Shown piece by piece: positions 15,363 through 18,177 of a stretch of DNA of 18,177 nt. The stretch is from Planctomycetota bacterium (GTDB lineage Bacteria; Planctomycetota; GCA-002687715), in the NCBI GenBank assembly GCA_013213915.1, contig JABSRK010000031.1, forward strand, positions 1 to 18,177. The letters are read 5' to 3'. The translations under genes and the position numbers were made by a program. Below the pieces are notes generated by a model. It was not told the DNA's origin. It did not search any database and saw nothing but the letters and a program-made list of their open reading frames with translations. The stretch's first letter is position 1, and each line of letters begins with the position of its first letter.

Positions 15363-16471
15363 GAGCCGGCGGACTGCGGCCGGTTCACGGTCCGCGTGAG
15401 ACGCCGGCCCTGCCTCCAGAAGGTCACCGTGTACGACGGCAGGTTCGGGTTCGCCTTCACGTAGCGGACGATATCGGCCTTGGTGGAGATGGGGACTCCG
15501 TTGATGGACTCGAAGGCGTCACCGGGCTTGGCCCCGCCGCGCTCGAGGGCGCTGCCCTTGGGGATGTGACTGACCTTGAGAACCTTCTTTCCGCCAATGC
15601 TCTCGGTGCCCCAACGGACACCTTCGAGCACCTTCTCACCGTCACGCTTGAACGCGCGAGCGCCCATCTCGGTCACGTTGATCTCGTGAGGCTTGGATGG
15701 CACCCATGCGATCCACGTGCCGGGGTCGATGTTGATGGGACCCGTCGGCTCGGGCGCTGCGGTCGACTTCGGCCCGCCGGGATCGCCCAGGACCGAGACC
15801 GCCACCTCCTGACTGCTGTAATCGAACACGGCCTGCCACGCGACCACTTGGCCGTTCTGGACGACGGAACGCACACCCTCCACCACGGCGATCTCGTGCT
15901 CGCTGAACTCGATGGCGTCGCCGAGATACGCGCGATGAACGACGCGCAACGGGCCGGCGACGGAAGCCGGCGTCTGCACTCCTCGAGCACGGGGCTGGCT
16001 TCGGTTGCCATTCGATCCTCCACGGCCCCTGGACGGCTCTCGGCGAGGAGGTGTCGTCGTAGCGGGAGCACGGGGCAACGGCGCGTCACCGGTGCGCGTG
16101 TAGAGGATGAACGAACGCTTCACGACGCCCTTGCCATGCATCTCGGCACCGATCACGCTCATCAACTCGTCGAGAGGGCGATAGACCTTCTCCTTCGGCT
16201 TCTCGGGCGCCGCATTGACCGGCTTGGGCGCCTCAGGAACGGTCCCGTCAAACCTAAAGTTCTCGATCTCGCGAAGGGGACCGCGCTCGGTCCGCTCAGA
16301 AACGTCGGTCTTGATGAGCTTCAACTGCTCGTAGGTCGTCGTCTCAAAGGTCTGGCGATCGCGATTTCGCTGCTGGCGCTGGTCCATCCCGTGAGAGACC
16401 ACACCCGCAACTCCGCCCATGAGGGCGAGATCGAGGACGAACAGCAGGGATCGAATAGTAGAGATCTTCAT
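15359..16471 (-). CDS. GspC-like type II secretion protein with C-terminal PDZ domain
   Basis: This 370-residue protein has the layout of GspC. There is a short cytoplasmic N-terminus and one membrane helix at about 7-27 (RSLLFVLDLALMGGVAGVV). A long periplasmic part follows, with a Pro/Arg-rich linker about residues 125-165. A middle segment (VVHRAYLGDAIEFSEHEIAVVEG) recalls the homology region that contacts the secretin. The PDZ domain fills about residues 285-365: VLKVSHIPKGSALERGGAKPGDAFESINGVPI. GspC links inner-membrane platform and outer-membrane secretin and may help choose substrates. Assignment rests on architecture and on the adjacent PilT-like ATPase gene; a general PDZ-domain envelope protein is the alternative. 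GAGGGA stands ahead of the ATG, and its end overlaps coaX by four bases. Confidence 0.75.
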   Translation of the reverse strand: MKISTIRSLLFVLDLALMGGVAGVVSHGMDQRQQRNRDRQTFETTTYEQLKLIKTDVSERTERGPLREIENFRFDGTVPEAPKPVNAAPEKPKEKVYRPLDELMSVIGAEMHGKGVVKRSFILYTRTGDAPLPRAPATTTPPRREPSRGRGGSNGNRSQPRARGVQTPASVAGPLRVVHRAYLGDAIEFSEHEIAVVEGVRSVVQNGQVVAWQAVFDYSSQEVAVSVLGDPGGPKSTAAPEPTGPINIDPGTWIAWVPSKPHEINVTEMGARAFKRDGEKVLEGVRWGTESIGGKKVLKVSHIPKGSALERGGAKPGDAFESINGVPISTKADIVRYVKANPNLPSYTVTFWRQGRRLTRTVNRPQSAGS

Positions 16472-16584
16472 AGGTTCCCTCGGCGACTCATCTTAGGTGT
16501 GCACGCGTCGGTCATCAACCGGGGCAGGCACCCCCATGTTCCCTACGTTGGACGCCGTAAGCAGCCCGGAGATTCCCTCGAAGA

Positions 16585-17706
16585 TCAGCGGGGCGATCGG
16601 GACATGCCGGTGGCAATCATGCGGTGATCGCTACCGCGGACGACGCCGCGGATGGCGAGTTTCAGGTCGTCTGCCCGGTCAGACGCAGCGCAGGCGTCCT
16701 CAAGCGTCACCAGACCCTCCTCGTACAGCCCCTTGAGCGACATGTTGAAGGTCTGGGTGCCGTAGTACTCGTGGCCGTCCTCGAGGGCCGCAGGCAGATC
16801 CTGGGTCTGTCCATGGCGGAGGATCTCACGGATGCGTGGGGTCGCCATGACCACCTCGACGGCGGGGACCATGCGCCCAGTCTGGACGCACGGAATCAGC
16901 CGCTGGCTCGCGACGCCCGCCAGCACCGTGGAGAGTTGTAACCGCACCAGGTCGTGCTGGTGGGGCGGGAAAAACGTCATGATCCGCTCGACGGTCTGAA
17001 TGGCATTGACGGTGTGGAGAGTGGTGAGGACCAGATGCCCCGTTTCAGCGGCAGCGATCGCCGCCTCCATGGTAGCGGTGTCGCGGATCTCACCGATCAT
17101 GATGACGTCGGGCGCCTCGCGCATGGCGCTTCTGAGCCCGGACACCCAGCTCGTGGTGTCGACCCCGACCTCTCGCTGGTTGATGATCGACAGCTTGTCA
17201 GAAAACCGATACTCGATCGGGTCCTCGAGGGTGAGAAGGTGTTTGTTGCGGGTGTTGTTCACCGCGTCCATGATCGCTGCCAGGGACGTCGACTTGCCCG
17301 ATCCCGTGATCCCGGTGACGAACACGAGGCCCCGCTCCAGGTTCGCGAATTGAGTGAACTGCTTCTCGGGCAGGTGCAGTTCCGAGAAGCTCGGCACCAC
17401 GTCCTTGACCTGTCGCATGACGATCGAGATCTCACCGCATTGGCGGAACGCGTTGACGCGAAAGCGGCCCCATTCTTCGCTCTGGTAGGCGAAGTCCGCC
17501 TCGCCCAGCTTCTCGAACCGCTTCAGCGCCTCGGGATACGTGATGCGCTCGAGCGTGGACCGCATTCCGTCGGATGTGACGGGGTCCTCCGACAGGAACA
17601 TCACTCGGCCGGTCTGCTTGATCGCCGGTTGGCAGCCGGTCTTCAGGATGAGGTCGGAAGCATCGGCCTCCACCACCGTGGCGAGCACGCGATCGAGATT
17701 CAGCAT
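16585..17706 (-). CDS. PilT/PilU-type ATPase, second copy
   Basis: This 373-residue motor ATPase aligns in register with the PilT at 4371-5453. SDLILKTG is at about 17-24, Walker A GITGSGKST at 132-140, the Asp box LLTLEDPIEY at about 157-166, Walker B APDVIMIGEIRD at about 198-209 and the His box ETGHLVLTTLHT at about 221-232. It differs at residues 291-300, where PilT's AIRNLIRE-type motif is replaced by RIREILRHGQ, and its tail is longer. That fits PilU or another PilT-like branch. The start at 17706 is preceded by GGGAGACC. It follows obg by about 120 bases and leads the GspC-like gene by 113 bases. Two PilT-type motors with one platform protein in the window suggest a main motor and an accessory one. 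Confidence 0.93.
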   Translation of the reverse strand: MLNLDRVLATVVEADASDLILKTGCQPAIKQTGRVMFLSEDPVTSDGMRSTLERITYPEALKRFEKLGEADFAYQSEEWGRFRVNAFRQCGEISIVMRQVKDVVPSFSELHLPEKQFTQFANLERGLVFVTGITGSGKSTSLAAIMDAVNNTRNKHLLTLEDPIEYRFSDKLSIINQREVGVDTTSWVSGLRSAMREAPDVIMIGEIRDTATMEAAIAAAETGHLVLTTLHTVNAIQTVERIMTFFPPHQHDLVRLQLSTVLAGVASQRLIPCVQTGRMVPAVEVVMATPRIREILRHGQTQDLPAALEDGHEYYGTQTFNMSLKGLYEEGLVTLEDACAASDRADDLKLAIRGVVRGSDHRMIATGMSRSPR

Positions 17707-17737
17707 GGACGGTCTCCCATGGATCTATCGGCTCGCG

Positions 17738-17768
17738 GGGCGGGCGGAAAAACCCCCGCGCAGGGCAG
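17738..17768 (-). terminator. Possible terminator between obg and the second PilT gene
   Basis: cgcgggg and ccccgcg can pair across a loop containing an A5 run (T5 on the minus strand). The T-run is inside the loop, not after the stem, so this is not a classic terminator. A shorter CCC/GGG stem followed by TTTTT is also possible. Nothing else is evident in the 17707-17830 gap. Confidence 0.25.
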
Positions 17769-17830
17769 GTTCAAGAGACCGCCTGAGGAGGGGTACACCC
17801 GGGGGTCGTCGCCGGCGCTGCAGGTCCGAC

Positions 17831-18177
17831 TCACTCTCGGTCGGAAGCGAGCGCCTGCCAGCAGTCCTCGAGAAGACGGTCCATGTTGAGACCGGTCATG
17901 GCGCTCACCGGGTATCCATCCACACCGAGCGCGGCGTTGATTTGCAGCGCCCTCTCTTCCGGGTCCGGGACGAGGTCGGCCTTGCTGAAAACAGTGATAC
18001 GAGGCTTCTCGCCGACGCCATGCCCGAAAGAGGTGATCTCGTCGAGGATGGTCTGGAAATGCTCTTCCACCGAACTGTCCTCCTCAATGGGGGCGAGGTC
18101 GACGAGGTGGACCAGGACCCTGGTTCGCTCCACGTGGCGCAGGAACTTCTGGCCCAGACCCTGGCCCTCGTGGGCCC
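17831..18177 (-). CDS. obg: GTPase Obg, C-terminal part of the G domain (5' part outside window)
   Basis: The partial protein enters from the window edge with AHEGQGLGQKFLRHVERTRV, a very characteristic Obg phrase after the G3 motif (usually E-G-A-x-x-G-x-G-L-G-x-x-F-L-R-H-I-E-R). It continues LVHLVDLAP, ITVFSKADLVPD and YPVSAMTGLNMDRLL (G5) and stops at 17831. Obg is an essential ribosome-assembly and stress GTPase. The G4 motif, usually N-K-x-D, reads S-K-A-D here. The protein ends just after the G domain, without the optional C-terminal OCT domain. The GTG at 18133 is an internal valine, not a start. It lies upstream of the second PilT gene and might share its transcript. Confidence 0.92.
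   Translation of the reverse strand, partial: AHEGQGLGQKFLRHVERTRVLVHLVDLAPIEEDSSVEEHFQTILDEITSFGHGVGEKPRITVFSKADLVPDPEERALQINAALGVDGYPVSAMTGLNMDRLLEDCWQALASDRE

Noticed and set aside
1..18177. tRNA, rRNA, CRISPR arrays, insertion sequences, attachment sites
   Set aside because: No cloverleaf, regularly spaced repeats, transposase or integrase motifs, or terminal repeats were seen on either strand.

Overview
This GC-rich window reads almost entirely on the minus strand, so gene order is best followed from high to low coordinates. Gene content suggests a member of the Planctomycetes or a related deep lineage (inference, moderate confidence). The grounds are a type IV pilus/type II secretion set with a pseudopilin of planctomycete type, an EF-G paralogue, an MnmE-like GTPase without the catalytic C-terminus, type III pantothenate kinase, and large secreted lipoproteins. 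There is no rRNA, tRNA, CRISPR array or transposase.

Right part (18177 to 12288, minus): the 3' end of the GTPase gene obg; a PilT/PilU-type ATPase; a GspC-like membrane protein with a PDZ domain; coaX; an MnmE-like GTPase; and pyrB with an added PyrI-type zinc domain. The last four are packed with start/stop overlaps (GTGA, TTGA) or a 7-base gap, so they look translationally coupled. A secretion gene is therefore joined to cofactor, tRNA-modification-like and pyrimidine genes.

Middle part (12287 to 7692): a 315-base spacer with a good sigma70-type promoter and a leader hairpin; a large lipoprotein with SbsA-type Ig-like domains, closed by a clear hairpin terminator; then a promoter, the prepilin peptidase, and an OmpA/MotB-type lipoprotein.

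Left part (7691 to 1): an EF-G-like GTPase with altered GTPase motifs; PilT; GspF/PilC; a membrane-anchored TPR protein; and a class III signal-bearing pseudopilin. The ATPase, platform protein, pseudopilin, GspC-like protein and prepilin peptidase together form part of one envelope machine. Next to the pseudopilin gene lies a frameshifted, N-terminally truncated second copy. The window ends with a membrane-anchored coiled-coil/HEAT-like protein, whose last ~110 bases read better on the plus strand as a TolC-family fragment. This is either a rearrangement or an assembly junction.

The points most worth checking are the pseudopilin remnant, a ~15-base motif shared upstream of pilT and the EF-G-like gene, the altered GTPase motifs in three translation-linked GTPases, the PyrB-zinc fusion, and the strand switch at the left edge.
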